Positions 29,377 through 38,722 of a DNA stretch of 64,000 nucleotides are shown here, piece by piece. A model generated the notes under the pieces. It made no database searches. It was not told where the DNA came from and saw nothing but the letters and a program-made list of their open reading frames with translations. The position numbers were made by a program, and so were the translations under genes. The number at the start of each line of letters is the position of its first letter. The first letter of the stretch is position 1. Source of the DNA: Chitinophagaceae bacterium (GTDB lineage: Bacteria > Bacteroidota > Bacteroidia > Chitinophagales > Chitinophagaceae); contig JADKJV010000014.1 of the NCBI GenBank assembly GCA_016720825.1, forward strand, positions 1 to 64,000, in the 5' to 3' direction.

Positions 29377-29413
29377 TCAGGCTTTCGCCTTTGAACAGCA
29401 GTTAGTATCGGAA

Positions 29414-30871
29414 TTAGCGGAGCATCAGCCCCAGTTTAAGACCATAATCAAACAGGTGTTCCCTTACAGGGTATTTATCTTCAAAGCTGGACATGAGCTG
29501 GTAACGAACCTGCGGCCCGATCCTCCATTTCATATGTCCCAGGTTATAACCCACAAAGGTTTCAAAGCTTGTATTTACATTCCAGCGGCGAACCAGTGAA
29601 GGCACTTCCGCATAGTTTTTATAATCAGTTGAAATCAGGTACACGCGGTCAGACAAAATATAGGTGGGCTGTATAGTAGCACCGACACCGATATAAGCAT
29701 TCCGGGTTTTAGCCAGTTTGAATTCAGCACCTAAAGGCACAGAGGCTGATACATATAAATTCTGCAGCCAGTTGGAATTGCTGCCGCTCAGGTTGCGGTA
29801 GTTAGTTACAGTAGAAACGGAATTGCTGCCGCCTGCACCGGTATTGAGTGCGATGGTGGCCATTTCCGGTGTATGGCTGTAGGCCTGGATATCATATTTG
29901 CTTACGTTCAGCTGGAGACCGGCAGTGAATTTCAGGTTGCGGCTCACAGGGAATCCGGTGGTCATGCCGATTTCAAGTCCGACATCAGGTTTATGTGTTA
30001 CCACACTGTTGATATCGGCAACAGAAATATAATTCAGTGCGCCTGCATTGTTTGACCGGGCTGTTGCATTCAGGAAAGCCTGGTTCTCGGTGAGTTTGCG
30101 GTAGCTGACAGTAGGCGTGATAAAGAGTTCTAAAGAAACTTTGCTCCTGGATTTGCGGTAGCGGTAGTTATTCACCACGCTTTCGATCGTCAGGGGGTAA
30201 CCGGTGTTTAAAACAGATTCCCTGTTTGTATTTGCAGCAGCCTGGCTTTGTTTATCAGGTTCGTGGGAATCTACTACGGTAGCTGTTACAGGTTGGGCAA
30301 TTTTTGTTTGATCTGCAGTCCGGGAAGCCAGCAGGTTGTTCATTCTTACCTGGGGATTTACAGGACGTGGAGCAGCTTCTGTTTTATCAGATTTCCTGTT
30401 GGGTGCTGTGGCAGCGTTGTTGTTTACGGGTTCAACAGGTGTTTGCGTATTTGTATTGATGTAAGCGAACTGTGTTTCGGTTTCCGTACCGGGTTCAGTT
30501 TGCCTGTCGGCGATAAATAAAGTATGGTTGCTGCTCACCCTTGGAATGGCATCGTTGTTCTTCAGGTTGGTTTTAACGGGAGCAGGAGTGATGGAAACAT
30601 TATTAGCAGTAACAGGAGCCGGTTTTGTGGCGATTGCGATTGGTTCAGTGTCTGCAATCGGTTTGTTTTTATCAGCAAAGCCAAGCATGATCCAGGTAAC
30701 GGTGCCGGCCGTGAACAGTAAGAGGGCGAGACCTAATCCATACCAGCGGTGCCGGGTATGCAGATTATGGTGGATGCCCTTCCAGACCTTCTCGGACGGG
30801 TACATCCGGTACTGATCGGCATTCTGCTGCAGAAACTGCTCAAAATCCCTGTTATTAAATTTATTTTCCAT
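29414..30871 (-). CDS. anti-sigma-like membrane anchor fused to an outer-membrane beta-barrel domain
   Basis: A 485-residue protein in three parts. A short cytoplasmic head (DFEQFLQQNADQYRMYPSEK) is of the kind found next to ECF sigma factors in Bacteroidota. One membrane helix (LGLALLLFTAGTVTWIML, about residues 45-63) follows. A Thr/Asn/Pro-rich linker of about 160 residues leads to a C-terminal domain of repeated barrel-like strands (VSLELFITPTVSYRKLT, FETFVGYNLGHMKWRIGP, HLFDYGLKLGLML). It starts 32 bp after the ECF sigma gene and is presumably its regulator. The barrel may sit in the outer membrane with the helix in the inner membrane, which is inference. Confidence 0.75.
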   Translation of the reverse strand: MENKFNNRDFEQFLQQNADQYRMYPSEKVWKGIHHNLHTRHRWYGLGLALLLFTAGTVTWIMLGFADKNKPIADTEPIAIATKPAPVTANNVSITPAPVKTNLKNNDAIPRVSSNHTLFIADRQTEPGTETETQFAYINTNTQTPVEPVNNNAATAPNRKSDKTEAAPRPVNPQVRMNNLLASRTADQTKIAQPVTATVVDSHEPDKQSQAAANTNRESVLNTGYPLTIESVVNNYRYRKSRSKVSLELFITPTVSYRKLTENQAFLNATARSNNAGALNYISVADINSVVTHKPDVGLEIGMTTGFPVSRNLKFTAGLQLNVSKYDIQAYSHTPEMATIALNTGAGGSNSVSTVTNYRNLSGSNSNWLQNLYVSASVPLGAEFKLAKTRNAYIGVGATIQPTYILSDRVYLISTDYKNYAEVPSLVRRWNVNTSFETFVGYNLGHMKWRIGPQVRYQLMSSFEDKYPVREHLFDYGLKLGLMLR

Positions 30872-30903
30872 AACCAGCGATCATTTAGGATACGATTGAA
30901 ACT

Positions 30904-31482
30904 TTAGCGGCTTACGGCAGCCAGCCATTCTACTTCTTGTTTCGGTTTAAATATTATTTTCTTACGGATCAATATATCTTCCAGCATGGCCTTGGCCCTG
31001 GTGTACTGGCTGCGGCTCGTGCTTTCTTCAATATCCAGCATGTTGGCTATTTCCCGGTGACTGTATCCTTCCACTGCGTAGAGGTTGAGTACAGTCCTGT
31101 AACCGATGGGTAAGAGCCTGATACATTCCACCACTTGTTTTGCCTGGATGATAGCCGGTACGGATTCTTCCCTGACCTGCACCCCGGTGGCATGTATTAT
31201 ATCAACACTTTCATTGAACTTCTTATTCTTCTTCAGGATATTGATACAGGTATGTACCACAATCCTTCTGATCCATCCTTCAAAGGCACCCCTGTTTTCA
31301 AAAGTGTGCATTTGTAAGAAAACCTTGATAAAGCCCTCCTGCAGCATATCCTCTGCATCCTCACGGTTGTGAGCAAAACGATAACACACGGCCAGCATTT
31401 TGGGACTGTACCGGTTGTACAATTCCCGTTGGGCGGTGGTATCATTTTTCAAACAACCCTGTATAATGGCTTCCTCAGTCAT
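30904..31482 (-). CDS. ECF-family RNA polymerase sigma factor
   Basis: A 192-residue sigma-70 of the extracytoplasmic-function type. Region 2 is YNRYSPKMLAVCYRF...EDAEDMLQEGFIKVFLQM. Region 4 is LLPIGYRTVLNLYAVEGYSH followed by an HTH (REIANMLDIEESTSRSQYTR). ATG 31482 begins directly before the conserved N terminus (MTEEAIIQGCLKNDTTAQ); the longer upstream reading is not conserved in type. It is co-transcribed with the anti-sigma/barrel protein downstream. Confidence 0.92.
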   Translation of the reverse strand: MTEEAIIQGCLKNDTTAQRELYNRYSPKMLAVCYRFAHNREDAEDMLQEGFIKVFLQMHTFENRGAFEGWIRRIVVHTCINILKKNKKFNESVDIIHATGVQVREESVPAIIQAKQVVECIRLLPIGYRTVLNLYAVEGYSHREIANMLDIEESTSRSQYTRAKAMLEDILIRKKIIFKPKQEVEWLAAVSR

Positions 31483-31568
31483 AGATTCCTTTGGTTGCCT
31501 GTAATTTAGACAATTAATATGAATGATTGCTGCATGAAAATGTAAATTTTCATTAAGGTGATTTGTAT

Positions 31569-31604
31569 AAAAAAAGGGTGATTGAGCTGACAATCACCCT
31601 TTTA
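31569..31604. terminator. intrinsic terminator of the TonB-receptor operon
   Basis: AAAAAAGGGTGATTG and CAATCACCCTTTT form a stem of about 13 bp with a short loop. It lies 18 bp beyond the stop of the receptor at 31622 (minus strand), with A/T runs on both sides. Confidence 0.85.
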
Positions 31605-31621
31605 CATTCAATACCACAGAA

Positions 31622-33844
31622 TTACCATTTTACCCTGAGTGCCAGGATAAAATTCCGCCCCGGGGCTGAAAACCCGGAAGCGAAATACCGGTAGTTGCGG
31701 TCGAGGATATTTTCTATACCTGCCTGTATGCTCAGGTATTTCTTAAATGAATAGTTACCTCTCCAGTTAAGCGTAAACCAGGAAGGCATTCCATCAGCTG
31801 TGGCATACTGGCCATTGTCTTCTCCATCAGGATTATAATCCTTGATTTTTTTCCAGCCATTGAACATGCCATATAACTCAAGTGCCAGTGCTTTTTGTTT
31901 GTATTGCAGGCTTGTCTTCCCGAATACCGGCGGAATATGATCCATAGGTTTTTTAGATCCATCCGGATTCCTGAAACGGCCATAGGTATAACTGAGGGTA
32001 TTGTCAAAGCTGACTGTCTTTGAGAAATTAAACTTCAGACGTGTTGAAAAGCCAAGCACGTTGGCTTTGTTGATATTCTGGCTGGCAAAAATGGCTGAAT
32101 TCACACCATTGTACACCACTGAATCCTGGCCATTCAGTTTGAAAGGGGCCGTGCTCAGTGCATTGTTGAAAATGGTATAGAATCCGTTCAGCTCAAAACG
32201 CACTGCTGAAGCAAAATTTTTAGTCAGACCCAGATCGAAATTGTAAGTGTATTCGGGTTTGATATCCGGATTGGGTATCACCAGCCTTTTGGAGACAGAA
32301 CTGGATTCAAAAATCTTCGTCACATCATCAATATTCGGGGCCCGGAAACCAGAAGAGAAATTACCGGTGATCCTGGTGGTCTGGCCCGACAGGTAAGTCA
32401 GTCCGATATTCCCTGTTACAGCAACAGGTGATTGTTTGATTTCAGTGAACGGGAAATTGAAGAATGAATTATCAACGATGTTTGATTTCAGGCTCACGGT
32501 CTGGAAACGGATACCATCATTGAGGATCCATTTTTCTTTTTTCATTTTCAGTGAATGCTGTGCATACACACCAAAGAAATTCATGGTGTTTTTCCCGTCA
32601 GGATACCTCGTGTCCAGTTTGGTAACAGCACCGGTTGTAAGATTCGTCCTGTCGGCTACTGATTTCACATCATTCAGTTGTCCGTCAATTCCGAAAACGA
32701 TAGAGTTGCCGCCCCAGGTTTTTTTACCATCAAGGTTGAAGGCTGCCACTTTCACATGTTCGCGGCGGCTGTCGAAACGGTCATACCGGCGGTACTCGCG
32801 CTGCTGTCGGCTTTCTTTTACATCCTGGTAGTTCAGGTTCAGTTTGATTTCATCGAGGAAACCCGCTTTAGCCACGGATAATTCATACGCACCGAGGAAA
32901 CGGGTCTGTGGTCCGTAAAACCATTCAGCATAACGGAGTGTAGTGCCAATGCTGCCGCCGAAATTCCGGGTATCCTGTAAGCGGTCATACCGGGGAACAT
33001 CCGAAGAACTGGAATACTGGAAGTTCAGCAGGTGAGATACTTTGTCATTGGGTTTATACAGCAGCTTCTGGGAGATATCCCACTGGCTGTAACCCGAAAA
33101 TTTCTGGATCCGGTCATTGGAATTATTCACCACCGAATCAATGCCGTTGATACTGGCAATATACTGGCTGCGTCTTCCGAAGCCGGGATATTTGGAAGGA
33201 TAACTGTCTCCCATTTTCATATCCCCGAAATCACTGTAAGTATATGATTGCAGCCACCCGAATTTTTGTCCGCCTAAGCTCAAATCAGCGTGAACTGTTT
33301 TTTCACTGTTGGCAGAACTGTAGCGTACAAATCCTGCTCCCGTTGCCAGCATTTTACCGGATGACAGTTGCGGTGTTTTGGTCCGGAAATGGACAATGCC
33401 TCCCAGTGCATCGCTGCCAAAAATTGTGGATGATGGGCCGTACATGACTTCTGCCTGTTCCAGCATATTCTGGTCAACTGTGATGATATTCTGCAGGTGT
33501 CCGGAGCGGTAAATGGCGTTGTTCATTCGCATGCCATCCACCACCAGCAATACCCTGCTGGCTTCAAAGCCGCGGATCACGGGGCTGCTGCCTCCCTGCT
33601 GGCTTTTTTGAACAAACACATTCCCGGTATTGATCAGCAGGTCGCCGGCGTTCTGGCTGTTATAATTAGCGATTGTGTTTTTCGTGATAACAGCTACTTT
33701 CTGTGAAAGGAATTTTTTCTGCGCAGCGAATTTATTGCTGAACACTGTCACCTCATCCAGGTCTTTTTCTTTCAGTGTATCATTTTGTGCAAATAGTGAA
33801 ATGTTTAAATAAAGCAGTGCTGAAAGCAATGCGAACTTTCTCAT
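31622..33844 (-). CDS. TonB-dependent receptor, haem/haemoglobin-receptor-like
   Basis: An intact 740-residue outer-membrane receptor. It has a signal peptide (LLSALLYLNISLFA|QND), a plug (SSPVIRGFEASRVLLVVDGM, YGPSSTIFGSDALGGIVHF) and a barrel containing GFRAPNIDDVTKIFE and NPDIKPEYTYNFDLGLTKNF, which resemble the FRAP/NPxL-type segments of haem and haemoglobin receptors, ending in GRNFILALRVKW. A haem or metal ligand is suggested by family and by the haem-binding-domain protein two genes upstream, but is not proven. It is last gene of the run gpmI - haem_bd protein - hypothetical - receptor. Confidence 0.85.
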   Translation of the reverse strand: MRKFALLSALLYLNISLFAQNDTLKEKDLDEVTVFSNKFAAQKKFLSQKVAVITKNTIANYNSQNAGDLLINTGNVFVQKSQQGGSSPVIRGFEASRVLLVVDGMRMNNAIYRSGHLQNIITVDQNMLEQAEVMYGPSSTIFGSDALGGIVHFRTKTPQLSSGKMLATGAGFVRYSSANSEKTVHADLSLGGQKFGWLQSYTYSDFGDMKMGDSYPSKYPGFGRRSQYIASINGIDSVVNNSNDRIQKFSGYSQWDISQKLLYKPNDKVSHLLNFQYSSSSDVPRYDRLQDTRNFGGSIGTTLRYAEWFYGPQTRFLGAYELSVAKAGFLDEIKLNLNYQDVKESRQQREYRRYDRFDSRREHVKVAAFNLDGKKTWGGNSIVFGIDGQLNDVKSVADRTNLTTGAVTKLDTRYPDGKNTMNFFGVYAQHSLKMKKEKWILNDGIRFQTVSLKSNIVDNSFFNFPFTEIKQSPVAVTGNIGLTYLSGQTTRITGNFSSGFRAPNIDDVTKIFESSSVSKRLVIPNPDIKPEYTYNFDLGLTKNFASAVRFELNGFYTIFNNALSTAPFKLNGQDSVVYNGVNSAIFASQNINKANVLGFSTRLKFNFSKTVSFDNTLSYTYGRFRNPDGSKKPMDHIPPVFGKTSLQYKQKALALELYGMFNGWKKIKDYNPDGEDNGQYATADGMPSWFTLNWRGNYSFKKYLSIQAGIENILDRNYRYFASGFSAPGRNFILALRVKW

Positions 33845-33894
33845 AAGATTTTTTTGATTACTTATTAATGATTGGAAAAGGATCGTATAAGTAA

Positions 33895-34395
33895 TCAGCA
33901 GCGGGGCGGGGGTGCAATAACACTAAGCGTTGTGAGGGGGAGATGGGTATGCTGAAGAGACGGATATACAGTAGTTACAGATGATTCAGGAAAGTATTGT
34001 TCCTGCGGTGCTGCATATAGTTGCTGGAATAATTCTGCCAGTTTTAAAACAACCGGCTCGTTGCCCGACAAGGGCTGGTCATGCTGTTTCATCAGGCCCA
34101 CCAGGTTTTCTTCTGCTTTGTCAAAATTGCCGGTAAAAGTCCAGAGGTTTCCTTCCTGGTGAAAAGTTGCGATATCAAAATAGCGCCCGTCAATGCTGAT
34201 CTCCCTTCCGTTTTCAATCCAGTTAAACTGGCTGGCGGAAAGAGTAATGGTCTGGCGGTTTTCATTTTCCAGTTCCTCCCTGGCATCCTGTTTAACATGG
34301 TTCAGGCTGAATTGGAAAGTACATACAAACAGCAGCGGGGTTGCTGATGCGATCAGCAAAATAATAAGGCCTGACTGTTTGATGATTTTTTTCAA
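33895..34395 (-). CDS. hypothetical exported protein beside the TonB receptor
   Basis: A 166-residue protein with an N-terminal hydrophobic segment (SGLIILLIASATPLLFVCTF), a central domain with HFDI-like strands (FNWIENGREISIDGRYFDI, NLWTFTGNFDKAEENL) and a C terminus ending in a proline-cysteine tail (IAPPPRC). It lies 50 bp before the receptor and 13 bp after the haem-binding-domain gene. I do not recognise a family. Context suggests a periplasmic role with the receptor. Confidence 0.7.
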   Translation of the reverse strand: MKKIIKQSGLIILLIASATPLLFVCTFQFSLNHVKQDAREELENENRQTITLSASQFNWIENGREISIDGRYFDIATFHQEGNLWTFTGNFDKAEENLVGLMKQHDQPLSGNEPVVLKLAELFQQLYAAPQEQYFPESSVTTVYPSLQHTHLPLTTLSVIAPPPRC

Positions 34396-34408
34396 TGTGC
34401 GAAACTAA

Positions 34409-34915
34409 TTATTTTCCCTGAGTTGGTCTCTTGCGGACCAGGCTGTCCATCGGGTAATGGGCTTTCAGGCTATCCTGTGCCGCGATGGTCCAGTTGGTAA
34501 TTTTTACTTTTTCTTCATCAGTCAGTTTCGCATCCTTGTGGATCCACAGGTATGAATCCAGCGGCATGGCGCCTTCTTTTACTTCGTCTGCTATTTCTTC
34601 CAGTTTTTTATACTGGTAAGCAAGGCGTTTATTGGTGAATTCATCCAGATTGAGTTTTTGCTTGCCTTCCACAATATGTTTATCCATAAACCAATGCACG
34701 GGCTGTATATTGGTATACCAGGGATATTTGGTGTTGTTGCTGTGGCAGTCATTACAGGCTTTGGCCATAATGGCTTTTACGTCATCAGGCATCGGGAAGC
34801 TTTTGCCGATATAGTTGGGCTGGTCGCCTTCAGTTTTGTTCTTTTTGGGATGAAAGAACTGGATTACGATAAGCGCTGCCAGTAATACAATGGCAATCTT
34901 CCTGACTATTTTCAT
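34409..34915 (-). CDS. haem-binding domain (Haem_bd) protein, c-type
   Basis: A 168-residue exported protein. It has an N-terminal membrane anchor (IAIVLLAALIVIQFF), then a single c-type haem motif CNDCH inside the conserved context IMAKACNDCHSNNTKYPWY, followed by IQPVHWFMDKHIVEGK and MPLDSYLWIHKDAKL. This matches the Haem_bd family of Bacteroidota. It probably binds haem covalently in the periplasm; electron-transfer partners are unknown. It begins 24 bp after gpmI. Confidence 0.85.
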   Translation of the reverse strand: MKIVRKIAIVLLAALIVIQFFHPKKNKTEGDQPNYIGKSFPMPDDVKAIMAKACNDCHSNNTKYPWYTNIQPVHWFMDKHIVEGKQKLNLDEFTNKRLAYQYKKLEEIADEVKEGAMPLDSYLWIHKDAKLTDEEKVKITNWTIAAQDSLKAHYPMDSLVRKRPTQGK

Positions 34916-34939
34916 ATTTAATTTATTATTGACCTGAAG

Positions 34940-36464
34940 TTAATGAATTAAAATGTCTCCGCTCATTTCAGCCGGAACAGGTAACTCCATCATGGTAAGA
35001 ATGGTCGGTGCCAGATCGCCCAGTTTACCGGGTTTAAGGGGTCCTTTCCATTCTTTGTCTATGATAAAAAAGGGCACCGGATTCAATGTGTGTGCGGTGT
35101 TCGGTGTGCCGTCTTCATTAATCATGTAGTCGGAATTACCATGGTCAGCTGTCAGGAAAATGGTATAGCCATGTGCGAGACCGGTTGTAACAACCTGCTC
35201 CACGCATTTGTCAACGGTTTCAACGGCTTTCACGGCAGCCTCGAAGATGCCGGTATGTCCCACCATATCCGCATTGGCAAAATTCAGGCAGATGAAATCA
35301 GGTTTTTCCTGTTCGATTTCCGGAAGCAGGGCTGCGGTTACTTCATAAGCACTCATTTCTGGTTTCAGGTCATACGTGGCTACTTTGGGAGAAGGGATCA
35401 TAATCCTGGTCTCTCCTTCAAAAGGTTTTTCGCGGCCACCGCTGAAGAAAAATGAAACGTGCGGGTATTTTTCTGTTTCCGCTATGCGGATTTGTTTTTA
35501 CCATTTTGTTCCAGCACTTCACCAAGTGTATTCACCAGGTTATCTGTTTCGAATACCACATGCACGCCTTTGAAACTTTTATCGTACTCTGTCATCGTGG
35601 TGTAGTCCAGGTCCAGTTTATACATATCGAAATCGGGGAAGTCGGCCTGCGTGAGCACTTGTGTGATTTCCCGGCAGCGGTCGGTCCGGAAGTTGAAGCA
35701 GAGTACAGCATCTCCATTGCGAATGGATCCAAGCGGTTGCTGGCTTTCGTTTACAATCACTGTAGGTTTGATAAACTCGTCGGTGATATTGGCTGCATAA
35801 GAATCTTCCACGGCACGGATGGCATCGGTTGATTTGGCGCCTTCGCCTTTTACCAGTGCATCGTAAGCCAGTTTCACTCTTTCCCAGCGTTTATCGCGGT
35901 CCATGGCATAATACCTGCCGCTTACTGTAGCAATCTGGCCGGTGGTTTCATTGCAATGGGCCTGTAATTCGGTGATGAATCCCAGACCGCTTTTCGGATC
36001 GCAGTCGCGGCCATCAGTAAAGGCATGGATATATAATTCTTTCAGTCCTTTTTCATGGCAAAGGCTGATGATGGCTTTCAGGTGTTTGATATGCGAATGA
36101 CACCGCCATCGCTCACCAGTCCGATCAGGTGCAGCGGTTTTTGTTTGCTGATGGCATAATCAATAGATGCCAGCAAGGTTTTATTGGCGGCAAAGCTTTT
36201 GTCGCGGATAGCCACGTTGATGCGCTGCAGTTCCTGGTACACGATCCTTCCGGCGCCTAAATTGAGGTGACCAACTTCGGAATTACCCATTTGCCCGTCG
36301 GGCAGCCCTACCAGTTCACCACAGGTGGTAAGGGTGGTGTTGGAGTATGCTTTGTATAAAGAACTGGTAAACGGGGTGCGGGCGTGTTGAATTGCGTCGG
36401 CGGATGCAACTTTACCAAGGCCCCATCCGTCCATGATCACCAGAATTACCCTTTTTGCGGCCAT
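34940..36464 (-). CDS. gpmI: 2,3-bisphosphoglycerate-independent phosphoglycerate mutase (two frameshifts)
   Basis: Glycolytic enzyme interconverting 3- and 2-phosphoglycerate. The three fragments together give the alkaline-phosphatase-like fold: VILVIMDGWGLG (metal site), GQMGNSEVGHLNLGAGR (catalytic serine), FTDGRDCDPKSG, CFNFRTDRCREI and TADHGNSDYM (metal site). Breaks lie at about 36085-36095 (GGVHSHIKHLKAI is lost to a missing base) and at about 35493-35500 in an A-run (NGKTQIRIAETEKYPHV restored by one base). Combined length is about 507 residues, normal. All catalytic residues are present, so assembly indels are the likely cause. Confidence 0.92.
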
Positions 36465-36661
36465 TTGTTAATAAGTTTAAGTTTGGGGGATAAATACATT
36501 CATTTTCAGGGGAGAATCCCGTGTAAAACTACACCGAAAAGGGCTATTTACCATTGATAATGAATGAAAGAGCCGGTATTTTTGTTAATTTAGTATAGCC
36601 GGCCGGTTTCTGGCAATTGGCATGTTTTTAGATTATTATACCGGTGAAAACCGAGTCATGT

Positions 36662-37051
36662 ATGAAAAAGATATTTACACCTGTTCTGGTCCTCGCCCTG
36701 GTAGTGGCTTCATCCTTTAATTCCCTGACGGGTATTGATGAAGTAATCAGTGCTTTACGTACCGGAAACTCTGCGGAATTGTCGAAATACTTCGATGATA
36801 ACGTTGAACTGACCCTGCCCGACAAAAGCGACAGTTACAGCAAAGCCCAGGCCCAGCTGATTGTCAAGGATTTTTTCGGCAATAACGGGGTGAAAGGATT
36901 CGACCTGAAACATAAGGGCGATTCCCCCGGTGGTCATTTCTGTATTGGTACATTACAAACCAATTCCGGAAACTTCCGAACCAATGTATTCATGAAAACA
37001 AAAAATGGCAAAGAGGTGGTGAAAGAAATCCGCTTCCAGCCGATTGAATAA
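36662..37051 (+). CDS. DUF4783 family exported protein
   Basis: A 129-residue protein with a signal peptide (MKKIFTPVLVLALVVASSF) and a small NTF2-like domain (IDEVISALRTGNSAELSKYF, AQLIVKDFFGNNGVKGFDL, VVKEIRFQPIE). This is the DUF4783 pattern common in Bacteroidota, often near nadC, as here. Function is unknown. ATG 36662 is preferred over 36644 because it starts the signal peptide. A strong terminator follows. Confidence 0.85.
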   Translation: MKKIFTPVLVLALVVASSFNSLTGIDEVISALRTGNSAELSKYFDDNVELTLPDKSDSYSKAQAQLIVKDFFGNNGVKGFDLKHKGDSPGGHFCIGTLQTNSGNFRTNVFMKTKNGKEVVKEIRFQPIE

Positions 37052-37072
37052 AGCATTGTACATTTTTAATGG

Positions 37073-37110
37073 ATAAGAGGCTGTTTCAAAAGAGGCAGCC
37101 TCTTTTTTTT
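37073..37110 (+). terminator. intrinsic terminator after DUF4783
   Basis: AGAGGCTG / CAGCCTCT stem with about a 12-nt loop, followed by a run of eight T, 22 bp after the stop. Confidence 0.88.
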
Positions 37111-37372
37111 ACCCCGGGTTAAAACCCGGGGCAAAAGGGAAGCTGGCCACATACATTTTTTAGTTGAAATAGCTAACCTTTGGTTTTACCTCGACCAATA
37201 ATTCCTCTGCTATTTGTTCAGTAAGGGGACTAAAGTCCCGGGTGATTTTTCTTTTGATCAGAAAAGTACTCAAGCGGGGCTTTAGCCCCTGACTTGCGTT
37301 TAAAAAATAAACTTCATATTAAAGCAAGCGGTGAATCAGCCATTTTTTTTGACCCGGGTTAAAACCCGGGGT
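37111..37372. repeat. cluster of four short G/C palindromes (REP-like)
   Basis: CCCCGGGTTAAAACCCGGGG at 37112-37131 recurs almost unchanged at 37353-37371. Between them lie GGGACTAAAGTCCC (about 37226-37239) and GGGGCTTTAGCCCC (37275-37288). All share the plan G/C arm, CT or TT, AA or TT centre, matching arm. The rest of 37052-37523 holds no gene that I can see apart from the terminator before and the nadC promoter after. Confidence 0.8.
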
Positions 37373-37511
37373 AACAAAGAAGCCTACAGCTTTCATTTAA
37401 AAAATGGTTTTAGGTGGGAGGTCTATTTCTATTATATAGCTCCGCTGCTGGTTAGCCGATAAATAGTTCACCATTAGAGACGGCCACATTGTTTTACACT
37501 CACCGAAATTG

Positions 37512-37519
37512 TATTTTTG
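37512..37519 (+). promoter_or_regulatory. TAnnTTTG promoter element of nadC
   Basis: TATTTTTG lies 4 bp before the ATG at 37524 and fits the Bacteroidota -7 consensus, implying a near-leaderless mRNA. It also argues against the TTG at 37509 as start. Confidence 0.6.
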
Positions 37520-37523
37520 GCGC

Positions 37524-38378
37524 ATGAATGAAACCATGCTGGAAGAACTCGTGAATAATGCACTGCGGGAAGATATTGGTCCCGGTGATTATTCCACTAT
37601 TTCCTGTATCCCCGCTGATGTGCGTGGCAAGGCAGTCCTGAAAATAAAAGAGGATGGCATCCTGGCAGGTATGCAGGTAGCAGAGAAAATTTTCAGGATG
37701 CGGGAACCCAACCTGGTTTTTGAATCGCTCAAAAAAGATGGCGACGTGATGCAGTACGGGGAGAAAGCTTTCACCGTGGAAGCCCGGGTGCATGCCATCC
37801 TTTCCTGCGAACGTATAGTGCTGAACTGCATGCAGCGCATGAGCGGTATCGCCACCCTTACGAAAGAATACACCAGGTTGCTGGAAGGTTATAAAACCCG
37901 TCTGCTCGATACACGCAAAACAACACCCAATTTCCGCTTGCTGGAAAAAGAAGCCGTGCGGATTGGTGGTGGCGTAAACCACCGCTTCGGATTGTATGAT
38001 ATGATTATGCTGAAGGATAACCATATTGATTACTGCGGCGGTATTGAAAAAGCGATTGAGAAAGCAGCTGCTTTTGTAGAGTCGCAGCAACCACAGCTGA
38101 AAATAGAAATAGAAACCAGGAACCTCGATGATGTGCGCAAAGTGGTTGCCGTGGGAAAAGGAAAAGTGCTGCGGGTGATGCTCGATAATTTCAAGCCGCA
38201 GCAAATTGCAGAAGCTCTCAGTATACTAGATGGTGATTTTGAAACAGAAGCCAGCGGAGGCATCAACCTGGAGAATATACAGGAGTATGCCGCTACCGGT
38301 GTTGACTTTGTAAGTGTGGGCGCATTGATTCACCAGGCAAAGAGTGTAGACCTGAGCCTGAAAGCCGTTATAATATAA
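37524..38378 (+). CDS. nadC: nicotinate-nucleotide pyrophosphorylase (quinolinate phosphoribosyltransferase)
   Basis: Cytoplasmic enzyme converting quinolinate and PRPP to nicotinate mononucleotide in de novo NAD synthesis. Family motifs are present: EDIGPGDYST at the start, RIVLNCMQRMSGIAT, LLDTRKTTPNFRLLEKEAV, GGVNHRFGLYDMIMLKDNH and EASGGINLENI near the end. 284 residues, intact. The SUI1 gene starts 2 bp after its stop, so the two are co-transcribed. nadE for the last step of the pathway lies at 42.2 kb. Confidence 0.95.
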   Translation: MNETMLEELVNNALREDIGPGDYSTISCIPADVRGKAVLKIKEDGILAGMQVAEKIFRMREPNLVFESLKKDGDVMQYGEKAFTVEARVHAILSCERIVLNCMQRMSGIATLTKEYTRLLEGYKTRLLDTRKTTPNFRLLEKEAVRIGGGVNHRFGLYDMIMLKDNHIDYCGGIEKAIEKAAAFVESQQPQLKIEIETRNLDDVRKVVAVGKGKVLRVMLDNFKPQQIAEALSILDGDFETEASGGINLENIQEYAATGVDFVSVGALIHQAKSVDLSLKAVII

Positions 38379-38380
38379 TC

Positions 38381-38722
38381 ATGTCAAAGAAGAACAAACC
38401 CGACAGCCGCGGATTTGTATACAGTACCGATCCGGGATTCCAGTTCGAATCTGAATCCGAAAACCAGGAAACACTTCCTCCTGCTAAACAGTTATTGAAA
38501 ATAAAAACAGATGCGAAACACCGGGCTGGTAAACTGGTAACACTCGTATTGGGATTTTCAGGAAATGATGAAGACCGGGAAACGCTGGGTAAAGCATTGA
38601 AATCCTATTGCGGAACGGGAGGGTCGGTAAAAGACGGGGAGATAATCATCCAGGGGGATCAAAGGGATAAAGTGATGCAATGGATGGTTAAAAACGGGTA
38701 TGCTAAGGCGAGAAAAATTTAA
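38381..38722 (+). CDS. SUI1/eIF1-like translation factor (YciH family)
   Basis: A 113-residue protein whose C-terminal two thirds match the SUI1 fold: AGKLVTLVLGFSGNDEDRET, LGKALKSYCGTGGSVKDGEI, IQGDQRDKVMQWMVKNGY. Bacterial YciH-type proteins bind the ribosome and may affect start-codon fidelity; the exact role is unclear. It is placed in an operon with nadC. Confidence 0.9.
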   Translation: MSKKNKPDSRGFVYSTDPGFQFESESENQETLPPAKQLLKIKTDAKHRAGKLVTLVLGFSGNDEDRETLGKALKSYCGTGGSVKDGEIIIQGDQRDKVMQWMVKNGYAKARKI

